In this document: positions 25,023 through 34,338 of the stretch, one piece after another | Numbering within the stretch: position 1 is the first letter of the stretch | Layout: each line of letters opens with the position of its first letter | Assembly (NCBI GenBank): GCA_024698885.1 | Contig: JAILQQ010000162.1 | Span: 1 to 50,271, forward strand | Length of the DNA: 50,271 bases | Direction of reading: 5' to 3' | Source of the DNA: Lachnospiraceae bacterium | GTDB taxonomy: Bacteria > Bacillota > Clostridia > Lachnospirales > Lachnospiraceae | Notes under the pieces: model-generated | Told to the model about the DNA's origin: nothing | The model's input: only the letters and a program-made list of their open reading frames with translations | Database searches by the model: none | Position numbers and translations under genes: made by a program

Positions 25023-26103
25023 AAATATTCTGTTTCATCTGATGACTTACTCCTGGACAGGAAACCCGGCGATCGACCGTTTTATCATATACAGTTCAAC
25101 GGTACTGATGGTTGTGCTGGCCGCTATCTTACTGGCCATTCTCTTAAAGGATCCCCATATGAAGCAGCGCAAAAGGCCGGAAGACAGGTTTATGTTCAGC
25201 GAATGTATCCTGGTACTGCTTTTGCTGGCATCAAACCTGTTAATGAACATAGCCGATCTGACCGACGCGGGATGGCCGCGCATTATGTATTTCGTACCGC
25301 TTATAGAGGAGATCCTTTATCTGCTGACGATCCTGCAGTGGATGATATTCGTGGATTACAGCCTGTACCGGAGCCGCGACCATATCAGGCGCCGATATAA
25401 GCATGCGCTGATCCCGGTCATCGTTGTGGCGGGTTCCGGTATCGCGCAGACCGTCATATCGATCATGACAGGAGAAATGACCGACGCGATGATCGTTTCC
25501 GTCTATATCCTGGAGTTCTGTAATTTTGCGGTGGAGCTCGGATATATCCTGACGGCGGTCATTCTGGTGAAAAAGTATGATAAGCAGAACAGGGAGCCTA
25601 AATTTTTACGGCTTGAGGCTTTTATCATCCCGTTTGTGCTCGGGACGCTGTTTCGGCTTTATGACGCTTCCTTTATGGCGCTCGGGATCGTCCTGACCTA
25701 TGGCTCGATCCTAAGGCGCGACCGTTACCTCGATCATGAAACGGGTTTTTATAACCGTGACTTTTTAGAGTACCGGGGAAAATACCGCGATGAAAAGGAG
25801 TATGAAGGCGGAAACGGCATTTTGATCACGGCGGCGGGCCACGGAAAGGAGATGGCCGAACTGCTGCGGAAGCTGAAGCCTGCCGGCGCTCTGCTGTTTG
25901 CGCTAGGCGGCGATTGTTTTCTGCTCTTAAGTGAATCGATCAGAGGCTCAGCGGTCAAAATGGCCGTTATGACCATAACCGAGGCTGCGGAAGCATCGGA
26001 AGCCGCTTTTACGCCTGAGATCAGGACCGCCGTACGCGGACGGGAGGAAACGGCCGGCGCCTTTGCCGCCAGATTGATGGGTATGCTTCCTGAACAGGCA
26101 TGA
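25012..26103 (+). CDS. Seven-helix membrane protein with degenerate GGDEF domain
   Basis: 363 residues. The first 235 or so contain about seven membrane helices, as in 7TM receptor-type diguanylate cyclases. The cytoplasmic part begins with DHETGFYNRDFLEY (about residue 240), matching the D-x-L-T-G-L-Y-N-R entry of GGDEF domains. The signature itself is GGDCF (about residue 300), so the catalytic acidic residue of GGDEF is replaced by Cys. The domain is also short. It is probably not an active cyclase but could bind nucleotide or act as a signal relay. Ribosome site AAGGGGGAA. It lies between two GNAT-like genes, suggesting a shared sensory or regulatory purpose. Confidence 0.7.
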   Translation: MEIKNILFHLMTYSWTGNPAIDRFIIYSSTVLMVVLAAILLAILLKDPHMKQRKRPEDRFMFSECILVLLLLASNLLMNIADLTDAGWPRIMYFVPLIEEILYLLTILQWMIFVDYSLYRSRDHIRRRYKHALIPVIVVAGSGIAQTVISIMTGEMTDAMIVSVYILEFCNFAVELGYILTAVILVKKYDKQNREPKFLRLEAFIIPFVLGTLFRLYDASFMALGIVLTYGSILRRDRYLDHETGFYNRDFLEYRGKYRDEKEYEGGNGILITAAGHGKEMAELLRKLKPAGALLFALGGDCFLLLSESIRGSAVKMAVMTITEAAEASEAAFTPEIRTAVRGREETAGAFAARLMGMLPEQA

Positions 26104-26139
26104 ACTCTGGCTCAAGAGACGAAAGGAGAATGAACTACA

Positions 26140-26991
26140 GTGAATGAATTCAGTTTTTTCCGGATCACGGGAGAAAATCAGGTTGAAATGTCCGGCATGC
26201 TGCCGGAGGATGTCTGCATGGCACTGAGGAAGGAACTGCCGGTCACGGCTTTTGCCGTTACGGAAGGAGATACCGTGATCGGTGCCCTGGCCGGCGCGGC
26301 AAACGGGGACTTCTTTGACATAGCCTCCCTCTATGTGGCGCCGCCGTATAGGAGACGGGGTGCCGGTACTGCGCTGATGAAAAGGCTGTTTGCGCTGCTT
26401 GACGAGGAGGAGCTGATGGCAAGGGTCGAACTCGGCGCTTTTTCGGGAGATGAACCTTCCCTGACCCCTTTTCTGATCTCGCTTGGCTTTGAGCAGGAAA
26501 ATATCGAATATCCGCCCTACTTTTCGGCGCCGCTTAAGGATTTCCGTACGGATGCGGAAACGGCTGAGGCCGGAAACGGCAGGATCCTTTCGTTTTCAGA
26601 GGTTCCGGGGGAGCTTCTTGAGGAGCTTTGCGAAGACGCTGACGGGAAAGAGGAGCAGGGCAGAACGTGGAGCCTGCTTTCGGATACAGTCGATCCGGAG
26701 AACAGCTTCTGTCTCATAAGGGATGACGATATAGCTGCCTTTGCGGCAGCAGATACTGCCGTCGGAGAGCCTGCCAGGATCTCTCTTGTCTGGGCCGTAG
26801 AAGAGGATATGGCGGATGCGCGTATCATGCTTACGCAGACGCTTAAGGGACTTAAGGAAAAATACCATCCGGATACGGAGATCGTTATGCTAGCCATGGG
26901 GCCCGGCGCGGAGGAGATCGTGGAAGCGGTATGTCCTGACGCATCCTTTGCGGGAGCGCGTTTTGTCAGGGCATATTATGAGGAACTGTAG
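26140..26991 (+). CDS. GNAT family acetyltransferase-like protein
   Basis: 283 residues. The acetyl-CoA loop is clear in LYVAPPYRRRGAGTALMKRL (about residues 66-85), followed by the usual LGF element in LISLGFEQENIEY. The second half (from about residue 150) looks like a second, degenerate GNAT domain, giving the tandem form seen elsewhere in the window. The start is GTG at 26140 behind AAAGGAG with a rather long 11-nt gap; an ATG ten bases upstream is closed by a stop after five codons. The target is unknown. It stands directly before the giant coiled-coil gene, as another tandem GNAT stands before that gene's decayed relative at 46.4-49.1 kb. Confidence 0.75.
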   Translation: MNEFSFFRITGENQVEMSGMLPEDVCMALRKELPVTAFAVTEGDTVIGALAGAANGDFFDIASLYVAPPYRRRGAGTALMKRLFALLDEEELMARVELGAFSGDEPSLTPFLISLGFEQENIEYPPYFSAPLKDFRTDAETAEAGNGRILSFSEVPGELLEELCEDADGKEEQGRTWSLLSDTVDPENSFCLIRDDDIAAFAAADTAVGEPARISLVWAVEEDMADARIMLTQTLKGLKEKYHPDTEIVMLAMGPGAEEIVEAVCPDASFAGARFVRAYYEEL

Positions 26992-26992
26992 G

Positions 26993-27015
26993 AACTGTTC
27001 AGGACGGGCCACGTA
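26993..27015 (+). repeat. Shortened copy of the element at 3.8 kb
   Basis: AACTGTTCAGGAC joined to CGGGCCACGTA reproduces the left end (AACTGTTCAGGAC) and the distal stem (GACGGGCCGCGTA) of the element at 3767-3908 with the interior missing. As there, it lies directly after a stop codon. Confidence 0.5.
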
Positions 27016-27052
27016 TCGGAAAGAAAGACCAGAAAAAGGAGCATAGAAATAA

Positions 27053-30000
27053 ATGAGTCAGGAAAAGAAGCAGGAAGAAGCAAGGAAAAGCGAACCGATA
27101 TTCCGGACGAATACACGGACCGAAGTAAATGCCGATCAGACCGGCCGGCTTACCGCGATGCCGATCGCAAGGACCATGACGTGGCAGGGGTCTGCTCCCC
27201 AGGCGCCCGGATCTTCGGAAAAGAAAAAAGAGAAGGCAGAGGATAAGCTTTTAAAGGTCGGAAAGGTGGAGACCGACGAAGCGTATTTTGAGCGGATCCT
27301 CAAAAATTCCATTGATAAGAATCTTGCCCTGAAGATAAGGCAGGACCGGGAGTCCGGCAAAAACGGCCGGAAGGAGGTCCGGAATATTGCCGCCTCCTCC
27401 TATGTGCAGCAGCTTCCGACCGCTGTAAAGGATAAGCTGTTTGGATCCTCAGAGAACGCGCAGATTAAGATCGCCAGAGGGACCTTTCACCATGCGGACC
27501 TGTGTACGGTGCGTGAAACGGCCGCGCTCAAAAAGTATTTTAACGGCCGCGATGTTCACGAAAGTACCGTAAAAGGCGCGGCAGACGAAATGCAGGATAA
27601 AAAGCTCACCCGGTATGTGAAATCCCTGCTTGATTTTTCCTTTGATAGCAGACATCTGACGGATGACTATCTTTCGCAGCATATCGCACAGATATATGAT
27701 TACAGCCATAAATTAAACGAGTATCAGGAGCTGAAGCAGAAATACCCGCGGTTTTTCGCGACGCTTCCGGAGACACAGAAGATCTCCCTTGAGATGATGG
27801 CTGCCTCAGCGGCCTCTTTACAGGATCTGCTGCATGAGCATACCCGTCTTCACGGCATTCGGATCACGGAAGGCAAGGACGGAAAGGTGAAGGTGCTGTT
27901 ACGCAAGGACAGTGATAATAAAGCCGAAAGGGATCGGGAAAGAGTCGAAAGACAGAGAGCATACGATGAAAAGCATAAAGCCTTCTGTAAAACGTTCTTT
28001 GACGAAAGCAACGTTAATATGGCAAAAACCCTGGCCGAAAGCAGCTTCGTAAACGAATCAGGCGGGCTCATAACCGAGCTTGAAAAGCTGCTTGCCGAAA
28101 ATAAGGATGCTTACGAGCTTTATAAACCCCAGATCGATATGGCTCTTTCCGAGATCAGAAAGACTATGGACGTTCGGAAAATGCTTACGCAGGAGCAGAA
28201 AACCAACCTGCGGGAGCAGGCAGCAGGAAAGGCCGGCGCTTTTTCGGAAATGAGAAAGACGACCAGAAAACTGATACTGTGCGCAAAGCACATTGAGAAT
28301 TACAAGAATTATCTGTATCTGTTAAACCAAAACTTTGAGGGCGTTCCGAAGGATCTCGTGGAATTCCTCACGAAAGAAAAGCAGGAGGCGCTTTTAGAGC
28401 CCATCCGGTTCCGGGCGGAGATCGACTGTCTCGAGGAGGGTATTGCCTTAAATGAATGGCTTGAAAAGAAGAAGGCTCCGAATGAAAAGTTTGCGGCGCC
28501 GAAGCTGACGAAGGAACAGTATTATGAAAAAAGGCGCCTTTTTACGGCAAATAAAGACCGTGCTGAGCGGTATAACCAGTTAAACAGGACGGCGGTGGAA
28601 AAACGAAACGCCGCAAAGCAACAGGCGGCGGAGTATGCCAAAAAATATAATCTTTCCGAGGTGAGGAGCAGATATGACTATAATTTCTTTGATCCGAAGG
28701 ATGAATGGCTTTCGGAGGAAGACTATAAGTGGATACGCCTTGCCTCCGCGTACAGTCCTACAAAGGATACCCCGGAAGAGGTAAGAAATGAGATCATTGA
28801 AAAAGGGATAAAGCCTTATGTGAATATGATCCTGGATCTGAAGCCGGAGGATATGCAGGCTTTTGCATTCGATAAAAACGCGGATTTTGAGGAAGAAGGC
28901 CATTTTAAGAAGAAATCGCTTATCCTGATGGGGATGGATATGAATACTGTTTTAGATCCGATGAACCGGTATCATGCCTTCGTATCCGATGAGGATTATG
29001 TGAAGTTAAAGACCTTTGGCAAAACGATGCAGGGTATTGCCTCAGATCACGAGATCTATGAGAAGATGATAGCCCATCCTATGCTCAATGTGATGGGACA
29101 TGACGAAAGAGTGACGAAGAATGCGGTTAAGCTCTACGAGAACATATTTCTGGATATCGATAACGAAAACGATATAGAAGATCCACAGGTCAATGCGTAT
29201 GTGGAAAAATATTCCGAAACTTCCCTGGGCTTTGGCGTGGATTATAAGAAAACCAGGATGGACGAGGCCGTTGAAGGAAATGTGCCGCGTCTGATCGCCG
29301 ATCGTATGCAGCCTCTCTACACCCTGCAGAGGATACAGAAGAAGGAGGACTATGCAGAACAATATAGGAGCTTTGAGGCTGAGGTAAAGAGATCCGTAAA
29401 AACAGAAAAGCAGCAGGTCGAGGCCGAAAAAGAGAGTATGAAGGCATACTTTCCCGAGGCTACGGATGAGATGGCAAGGATCCGCCTGTCGCTCGTTAAG
29501 GAGCAGGAAAACTTCGATCAGAGGATTTCTGAGGACCAGAAGAATGAGTGGCGAACTGTCTTTGGCGATTCCGCCGGGGAATCGGGAGATATCCGCTCCT
29601 TTAAGATCCTGTTACGTCCGGTGGAAAGGGATATGAACGGGGCCGTCAACCCCGGATCCATGCAGAATTATATCCGGAATACGCAGGATACCGCGGACTA
29701 TCTGGCCGGAGGACAGAGAAGAAAGGATGTGCTGAAACGGTTCGCGCTTGATATCATCAAAATTGATTTTTCCGAGGAAGAGCTCAGCCCGGAATATATG
29801 AAAGACCATTTTCTTGAGATACATGAAAAGGTCATGAAGCTTCACGGCTTTTTGAACATTGCGAAGGAATATCAGGATTTCTTTGAGAGCGACGCGTTTA
29901 CGGAGGAGGAGCGGGACGCGATCCGCATGAAATTTACCGAAAATCAGTATATCGGAACGCTTATTACCATGGAAGGCCTGTGCAGAAGCTATTTCGGGGT

Positions 30001-33000
30001 AAACGGCAACGGAGACAGGATAGAAAACCGGGAATGCAAAACCGATCAGGAAAGGGCGACGTGGCAGGCGAATCATTTAAGGAGCGTCCAGCTCACCCTG
30101 GAAGGCATGGGCGGCGAGCTGAAAAAAGAGGTAAAGCGGCAGCAGGAAATGGAGGAACGCTGCAAAAAGGATCCTTCCCTGATCCGGCAGCTCTCCCGGC
30201 AGTACGCTGTCGTATACGCCAATGATAAGGACCTCTCAAAGAGAGTAGAGGCGTATACCAGAGAAAGAGACATCGAGTCCCGGAACCTGAGGGACTGCCA
30301 GAAACGCCGTTCTGCCGAAAAGGACGAGGCAAAGCAAAAGGAGCTCGCGAAGGAAGAAAGAAATATTCGTATCCGGATGAACGAAACCTCCGCCAGGTAC
30401 GGCTTCGCGCAGGGCGATACGGAGAACGTCTGGAAGGAGACGATCGGACCGCTTAAGGAGCTGAAGGATTACGCGCTCGGCATAAAAGAAAAGGATCAGG
30501 TAAGCGATACGGCAAGGGTATTTGCTTCGGAAAACGGTATCCCGCTGTTTACGGAGAAGGAAGCCGATGAGGCCCGCTTCCGCCTGGAGCAGAAGGAGCT
30601 TACGGATAAGTTCGGGACGGCGGATGATGAGACGGTAAATCTGCGGATCAAGATCAAAAAGCTCCTTCGCGGGTATAAGGATTCGATAACGACCGAGCAG
30701 GCAAGGCAGTTCAGGAAAACCTTCAAGTCAACGGAGCTTGAGACTAATGACAGATGCTTCCGCAAGCTTATTTTGCCGGTTGACCGCGATATCTTCGGCA
30801 AGGCGCTGCCGGCGCATGAGGAAAACGAGAAGCGTAATACAGAAATGCTCCAGGATTATATATCCGGAGATCAGGAAAGACAGAACAAGGTGCTCAAGGA
30901 TATGGCCCTTCAGATCCTGTCCCTTGATGTGTCACCGGAGGCCTATACGGAGCAGTATTTCAGAGAGCATACCGAAGAGGCGATGAACGCTAATCTGCAG
31001 CTTTTCAATTTCTCCAATTTTTATGTGGGCCATCTGGATTTCTTTACGAGCGATGCTTTTACCGACGAGCAGAAGGATGAGCTGAACCGCCGGGTCGGGG
31101 GAAGAAGCAAAAGCTTTACCCAGGAGCTGACGACGCTACTGAATGCTTATCTGAAAAAAACAGCGTTAATAGACATCCATGGCAATACCCTGCCGGGCTT
31201 TGAGACGGTAAAGGATAAAGCCGAAAAGGAAAAGAAATTCAATACCCTGAAGAGTCAGAACGATAATACCGTTACACTGAATGAGAAGCTGCTTGCGCAG
31301 GGCCGCAAGGAGGACGAACAGGCAGCGGAGGCGGATCGGAAGTGGGGATATGAGACAAGGAAGATCAACCACCTTGCCGCATTAGAGAGGAAGAAGGGCA
31401 GGCAGAGCAGAAAGGATCTTTACGAGAACGTGAACGATCTGATCTATAAACAGAAAAATGCCTTAAGTGACGCGGCAAGGACAAAGGCCGCCGGATACCT
31501 TGGCTTAAAGGAACCTGAAGCGGAGGTGAAAAAGGAAAAGAAGAAGGAAGAGGAGCGGATCGTTGATATAAGATTTCCGGTCGAGACCTACAAGAAGAGA
31601 TTCCCTTATGCCGACAGGAACACCGCCGTACTGGAAAAGCTTGTCGAAGAGTTCAGACATAAGGAAAAGACAGACATCCTGTGGCAGATAAAAGGGACAA
31701 GGAATGATGAGAAACTGAATAAGGAAGAACAGGACCGGCGAATAAAAGACTACGTGGGAAAAAGCGTCGACGAAATCTTTAAAATGAGCCTCGATGATCT
31801 TCAGATGGATGCCGACTATGTGATATGGCATATCGATGAGCTGCTTGATTACCGAAGGCTTTTAACGGATCTGGTTGAGGCAAAAAAACAGGAGCCGGAA
31901 GCTTTTAAGAGCCTCTCCCTGCAGAACAGTCTTTCCCTGGACGCAAGGATCTCCTATATAGACAAGCTGGACAGGCTTCTTGAACAGGCGATGATGCTGC
32001 ACGGGTTCACACCGGATGGTTCCTATTTATCCGTAAACAGGAATAAAAGGACAGCGGACAGAGAGCATAAGGAAACAAAGGTGCGGTTTGAGCAGGCGCT
32101 TGCGGCGTTTAACCAATCGGTAAAGAATCAGACCGGGGCGCTCGGCAGGGCCTTTGTGCTTGGCACCTACGGTTCGGAGAAGTATGATCCCGCCGCATTT
32201 GCCAAAAAACTTAAGAGCAACGAAAAGCTGTCGGCACACTGCAGCGGCGCGATGGACCAGATCGTGGAGCAGTTTAAAAAGGACGCGGAGATCGCTGACG
32301 CAGAGTACTATACGTTAAAGTCCTATGCTGAGGCCTATGACAAGGAGAAGGAAAAGGCAGACAGGCTTACCCGGGACAAGGAAGCCGGAAAAAAGATCGA
32401 TGAAGAGGCCTTAAGAGCCTCGAAAAGCATCATGGCCGGCATGAAGATCGAACAGAAGCTTGCGGAGGGCGGTAGGAGCCTGTATGAAAAGCATAAGGTC
32501 CTGGAAGCCTATCAGGCCATCGCCGCGCTTACGGCAAAGGAAAGCTTTTCGGTCACAAAGGATGTGGAAAGGATACTTCAGGAAAGAGGTCTGATGGATT
32601 CCTACGGCGTGATCCTTGCGGACATGCTGATCCTCCGGAATGAGGAGCTTCTCGAAGAAGAAAGGAAGGCGGCGGAGGAACAGAGGCTCGCGGAGGAGCA
32701 GAAGGCCGCCGCGGAAAAGAAACTCGCGGAGGAACAGAAGGCCGCAGAAGAACAGAAGGCGGCGGAGGAACAGAAGCTCGCGGAAAAACAGAAGGCCGCG
32801 GAAGAAAAGAGGCTTGCGGAAGAACAGAAAGCCGCCGCGGAAAAGAAACTCGCGGAAGAACAGAAGGCGGCGGAGGAGCAGAAGAAAGCCGAAGAACTGA
32901 GAAAGGCCGAAGAGCAGAAGAAAGCCGAGGCGCAGAGAAAGGCAGAAGAACAGAAGAGAGCCGAGGCGTTGCAAAAGGCAAGGGAAGAAGAGGCAAAAAA

Positions 33001-33934
33001 GGTCCGGAGATTAAAAGAGCTTGAAAAGCTTCACCCGATGCCGAAGCTTCCGCGGTATAAAGTGGAGGTAAAGCGGGCCGGTAATTTTGAGTATGAGAAT
33101 CAAACGACCGCAAACTGCTGGTGCGTGGCCGGTTCCGCCATGTATAATCAGTTTATCAGCCTTAATCCCATTCCCGGACAGAAGCCGGAATACCAGACGC
33201 AGAAGGATTACAGGAATTATGTCCCGGATACAAAGACCCTTGAGGAGATCAAGGAGGCCGGGATCGAAGGTTACGAGGAGAAAGATCTGAAGGAAAGTCT
33301 CGCAGATCTGAACAGCTATGTGGGAAAAGGAAAGAAAACGGTAGGAAGCATCTTTGAAACGGCTGATTTCTTCCTGAAAAAGAGGAAGGATGCCATGGTG
33401 ACCATGCTGAACTTCGCCCTGCCCTTTGTCAAAGAAGATCAGTCTGTGGACGAGGAATATCAGGACGATCTGATCGTGGAAGAACAGAGGAAGCTGTTCC
33501 TGGATGAGGTGAAAAAGATCTTAGATACCGGAAACTATGTTTCGGTGCTCCGCAAATACGGTAAGCCGGAAGACGCCCACTATACCACGATCACCGGCAT
33601 CGACGGAAGGTATTTGAAAATCCTGAATCCGTCAGACGGGGATATCGAGCTGACGGTTCCGGTAACTGACTATGTCAAAAAGAACGACGTGATGAAAAAG
33701 CCGGGGGCCGTGCAGATCATTGCCCTGCAAAAGCTTCAGGATCCGGAAGGGCTGGCAAAGCGATATGCCGAAAAGGGCCTTGTCTATGATAAAGAGAAGA
33801 AAACCTTCAGCGCTCCGATGACGTACGATGGCGTCCTGAATATCGGCCAGACTCTTGGCGTGCTTGTGGGCGAGGATGCTCCCGAAGCCAGGCAGGTGAT
33901 CCGCTATACCTATATCCCAAAGAACCTGCAATAA
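27053..33934 (+). CDS. Giant coiled-coil protein with C-terminal papain-like cysteine peptidase domain
   Basis: 2293 residues, no signal peptide or membrane helix. Most of it is charged helical sequence with internally repeated segments: residues about 823-990 and 1209-1380 share FKILLRPVERDMNG / FRKLILPVDRDIFG, then a YMKDHF / YFREH helix and a DFF-SDAFT element. Residues about 1866-1986 form a low-complexity Ala/Glu/Gln/Lys repeat (LAEEQKAAAEKK type). The last 280 residues resemble a papain-fold (C39-like) peptidase, with Gln2017, Cys2022 in NCWCVAG, His2176 in DAHYTTITGIDG and Asn2192 in KILNPSDGD. Its size, peptidase tail and lack of an export signal recall toxin- or effector-like proteins, but this is inference. 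Ribosome site AAGGAG. It is last in the 24-34 kb unit. Confidence 0.8.
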   Translation: MSQEKKQEEARKSEPIFRTNTRTEVNADQTGRLTAMPIARTMTWQGSAPQAPGSSEKKKEKAEDKLLKVGKVETDEAYFERILKNSIDKNLALKIRQDRESGKNGRKEVRNIAASSYVQQLPTAVKDKLFGSSENAQIKIARGTFHHADLCTVRETAALKKYFNGRDVHESTVKGAADEMQDKKLTRYVKSLLDFSFDSRHLTDDYLSQHIAQIYDYSHKLNEYQELKQKYPRFFATLPETQKISLEMMAASAASLQDLLHEHTRLHGIRITEGKDGKVKVLLRKDSDNKAERDRERVERQRAYDEKHKAFCKTFFDESNVNMAKTLAESSFVNESGGLITELEKLLAENKDAYELYKPQIDMALSEIRKTMDVRKMLTQEQKTNLREQAAGKAGAFSEMRKTTRKLILCAKHIENYKNYLYLLNQNFEGVPKDLVEFLTKEKQEALLEPIRFRAEIDCLEEGIALNEWLEKKKAPNEKFAAPKLTKEQYYEKRRLFTANKDRAERYNQLNRTAVEKRNAAKQQAAEYAKKYNLSEVRSRYDYNFFDPKDEWLSEEDYKWIRLASAYSPTKDTPEEVRNEIIEKGIKPYVNMILDLKPEDMQAFAFDKNADFEEEGHFKKKSLILMGMDMNTVLDPMNRYHAFVSDEDYVKLKTFGKTMQGIASDHEIYEKMIAHPMLNVMGHDERVTKNAVKLYENIFLDIDNENDIEDPQVNAYVEKYSETSLGFGVDYKKTRMDEAVEGNVPRLIADRMQPLYTLQRIQKKEDYAEQYRSFEAEVKRSVKTEKQQVEAEKESMKAYFPEATDEMARIRLSLVKEQENFDQRISEDQKNEWRTVFGDSAGESGDIRSFKILLRPVERDMNGAVNPGSMQNYIRNTQDTADYLAGGQRRKDVLKRFALDIIKIDFSEEELSPEYMKDHFLEIHEKVMKLHGFLNIAKEYQDFFESDAFTEEERDAIRMKFTENQYIGTLITMEGLCRSYFGVNGNGDRIENRECKTDQERATWQANHLRSVQLTLEGMGGELKKEVKRQQEMEERCKKDPSLIRQLSRQYAVVYANDKDLSKRVEAYTRERDIESRNLRDCQKRRSAEKDEAKQKELAKEERNIRIRMNETSARYGFAQGDTENVWKETIGPLKELKDYALGIKEKDQVSDTARVFASENGIPLFTEKEADEARFRLEQKELTDKFGTADDETVNLRIKIKKLLRGYKDSITTEQARQFRKTFKSTELETNDRCFRKLILPVDRDIFGKALPAHEENEKRNTEMLQDYISGDQERQNKVLKDMALQILSLDVSPEAYTEQYFREHTEEAMNANLQLFNFSNFYVGHLDFFTSDAFTDEQKDELNRRVGGRSKSFTQELTTLLNAYLKKTALIDIHGNTLPGFETVKDKAEKEKKFNTLKSQNDNTVTLNEKLLAQGRKEDEQAAEADRKWGYETRKINHLAALERKKGRQSRKDLYENVNDLIYKQKNALSDAARTKAAGYLGLKEPEAEVKKEKKKEEERIVDIRFPVETYKKRFPYADRNTAVLEKLVEEFRHKEKTDILWQIKGTRNDEKLNKEEQDRRIKDYVGKSVDEIFKMSLDDLQMDADYVIWHIDELLDYRRLLTDLVEAKKQEPEAFKSLSLQNSLSLDARISYIDKLDRLLEQAMMLHGFTPDGSYLSVNRNKRTADREHKETKVRFEQALAAFNQSVKNQTGALGRAFVLGTYGSEKYDPAAFAKKLKSNEKLSAHCSGAMDQIVEQFKKDAEIADAEYYTLKSYAEAYDKEKEKADRLTRDKEAGKKIDEEALRASKSIMAGMKIEQKLAEGGRSLYEKHKVLEAYQAIAALTAKESFSVTKDVERILQERGLMDSYGVILADMLILRNEELLEEERKAAEEQRLAEEQKAAAEKKLAEEQKAAEEQKAAEEQKLAEKQKAAEEKRLAEEQKAAAEKKLAEEQKAAEEQKKAEELRKAEEQKKAEAQRKAEEQKRAEALQKAREEEAKKVRRLKELEKLHPMPKLPRYKVEVKRAGNFEYENQTTANCWCVAGSAMYNQFISLNPIPGQKPEYQTQKDYRNYVPDTKTLEEIKEAGIEGYEEKDLKESLADLNSYVGKGKKTVGSIFETADFFLKKRKDAMVTMLNFALPFVKEDQSVDEEYQDDLIVEEQRKLFLDEVKKILDTGNYVSVLRKYGKPEDAHYTTITGIDGRYLKILNPSDGDIELTVPVTDYVKKNDVMKKPGAVQIIALQKLQDPEGLAKRYAEKGLVYDKEKKTFSAPMTYDGVLNIGQTLGVLVGEDAPEARQVIRYTYIPKNLQ
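32650..33010 (+). repeat. Low-complexity Ala/Glu/Gln/Lys coding repeat
   Basis: Imperfect units of about 7-14 residues (AEEQK(A/L), AAEKKLAEEQK) run for about 120 codons just before the peptidase domain of the giant protein. Unit order is shuffled, a sign of past slippage or recombination. Confidence 0.75.
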
Positions 33935-33944
33935 CGCTCTCTGA

Positions 33945-33992
33945 TGCTTCCCCGGGGCTCTCCGGCAGACGACCGGCGGGCTCCGGGAAGCA
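33945..33992. terminator. Long hairpin between convergent genes
   Basis: TGCTTCCC pairs with GGGAAGCA and the stem continues through GGGGCTCTCCGG / CCGGCGGGCTCC with G-T wobbles and one bulge, around a seven-base CAGACGA loop. It lies between the giant coiled-coil gene and the convergent small-protein gene and could stop transcription in either direction. No T-run follows on either strand, so simple intrinsic termination is uncertain. Confidence 0.5.
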
Positions 33993-34015
33993 CCATTGCT
34001 CCCAAAGGCATTCTG

Positions 34016-34273
34016 TCAGTCTTCGTAGTCATAGTCGGTATCCGAGGCATCAAACATGCACTTCAGGATGTCTGCGACAGGCCCAGGGCCCAGGATCCCG
34101 CCATCAGTTTTTTTTTCGTCATCGTCTTCTTTGCAGCAAGGCATGCAGTCGCAGCCCATGCCGCATCCTTTTTTCTCATCTTCGTCATTGTCGTCTTTTT
34201 CGCAGCAGTCCTCAAAAGGCTTGCAGAAAAGTCCCATGACATATTCAACATCTTTGAAAAAATCTTTATACAT
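34016..34273 (-). CDS. Small acidic Cys-rich protein 1
   Basis: 85 residues, family not recognised. The N-terminus MYKDFFKDVEYVMGLFCKPF looks like an amphipathic helix. It is followed by Cys pairs alternating with acidic runs: DCCEKDDNDEDEKK, GCGMGCDCMPCC, KEDDDEKK. The C-terminus is ADILKCMFDASDTDYDYED. Eight Cys and the acidic stretches suggest metal binding, or a carrier or substrate peptide for the enzymes upstream. GGAGG six bases before the ATG supports translation. It is the last gene of the eight-gene operon and shares GCD-x-x-PCC with the small protein at 39.7-40.0 kb. The tail of the ligase gene immediately upstream ends in the same GMGCD string. Confidence 0.72.
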   Translation of the reverse strand: MYKDFFKDVEYVMGLFCKPFEDCCEKDDNDEDEKKGCGMGCDCMPCCKEDDDEKKTDGGILGPGPVADILKCMFDASDTDYDYED

Positions 34274-34338
34274 CTTCGTCCTCCTTATGCGTCATCGTGT
34301 TTCTTTTGCTGTCACTGTGTATTACATTTTTTCTGTTC

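Noticed and set aside
32411..33113. Long minus-strand Leu/Phe- and Pro/Ser-rich ORFs in the giant gene
   Set aside because: They arise from the purine-rich Ala/Glu/Gln/Lys coding repeat read on the other strand.
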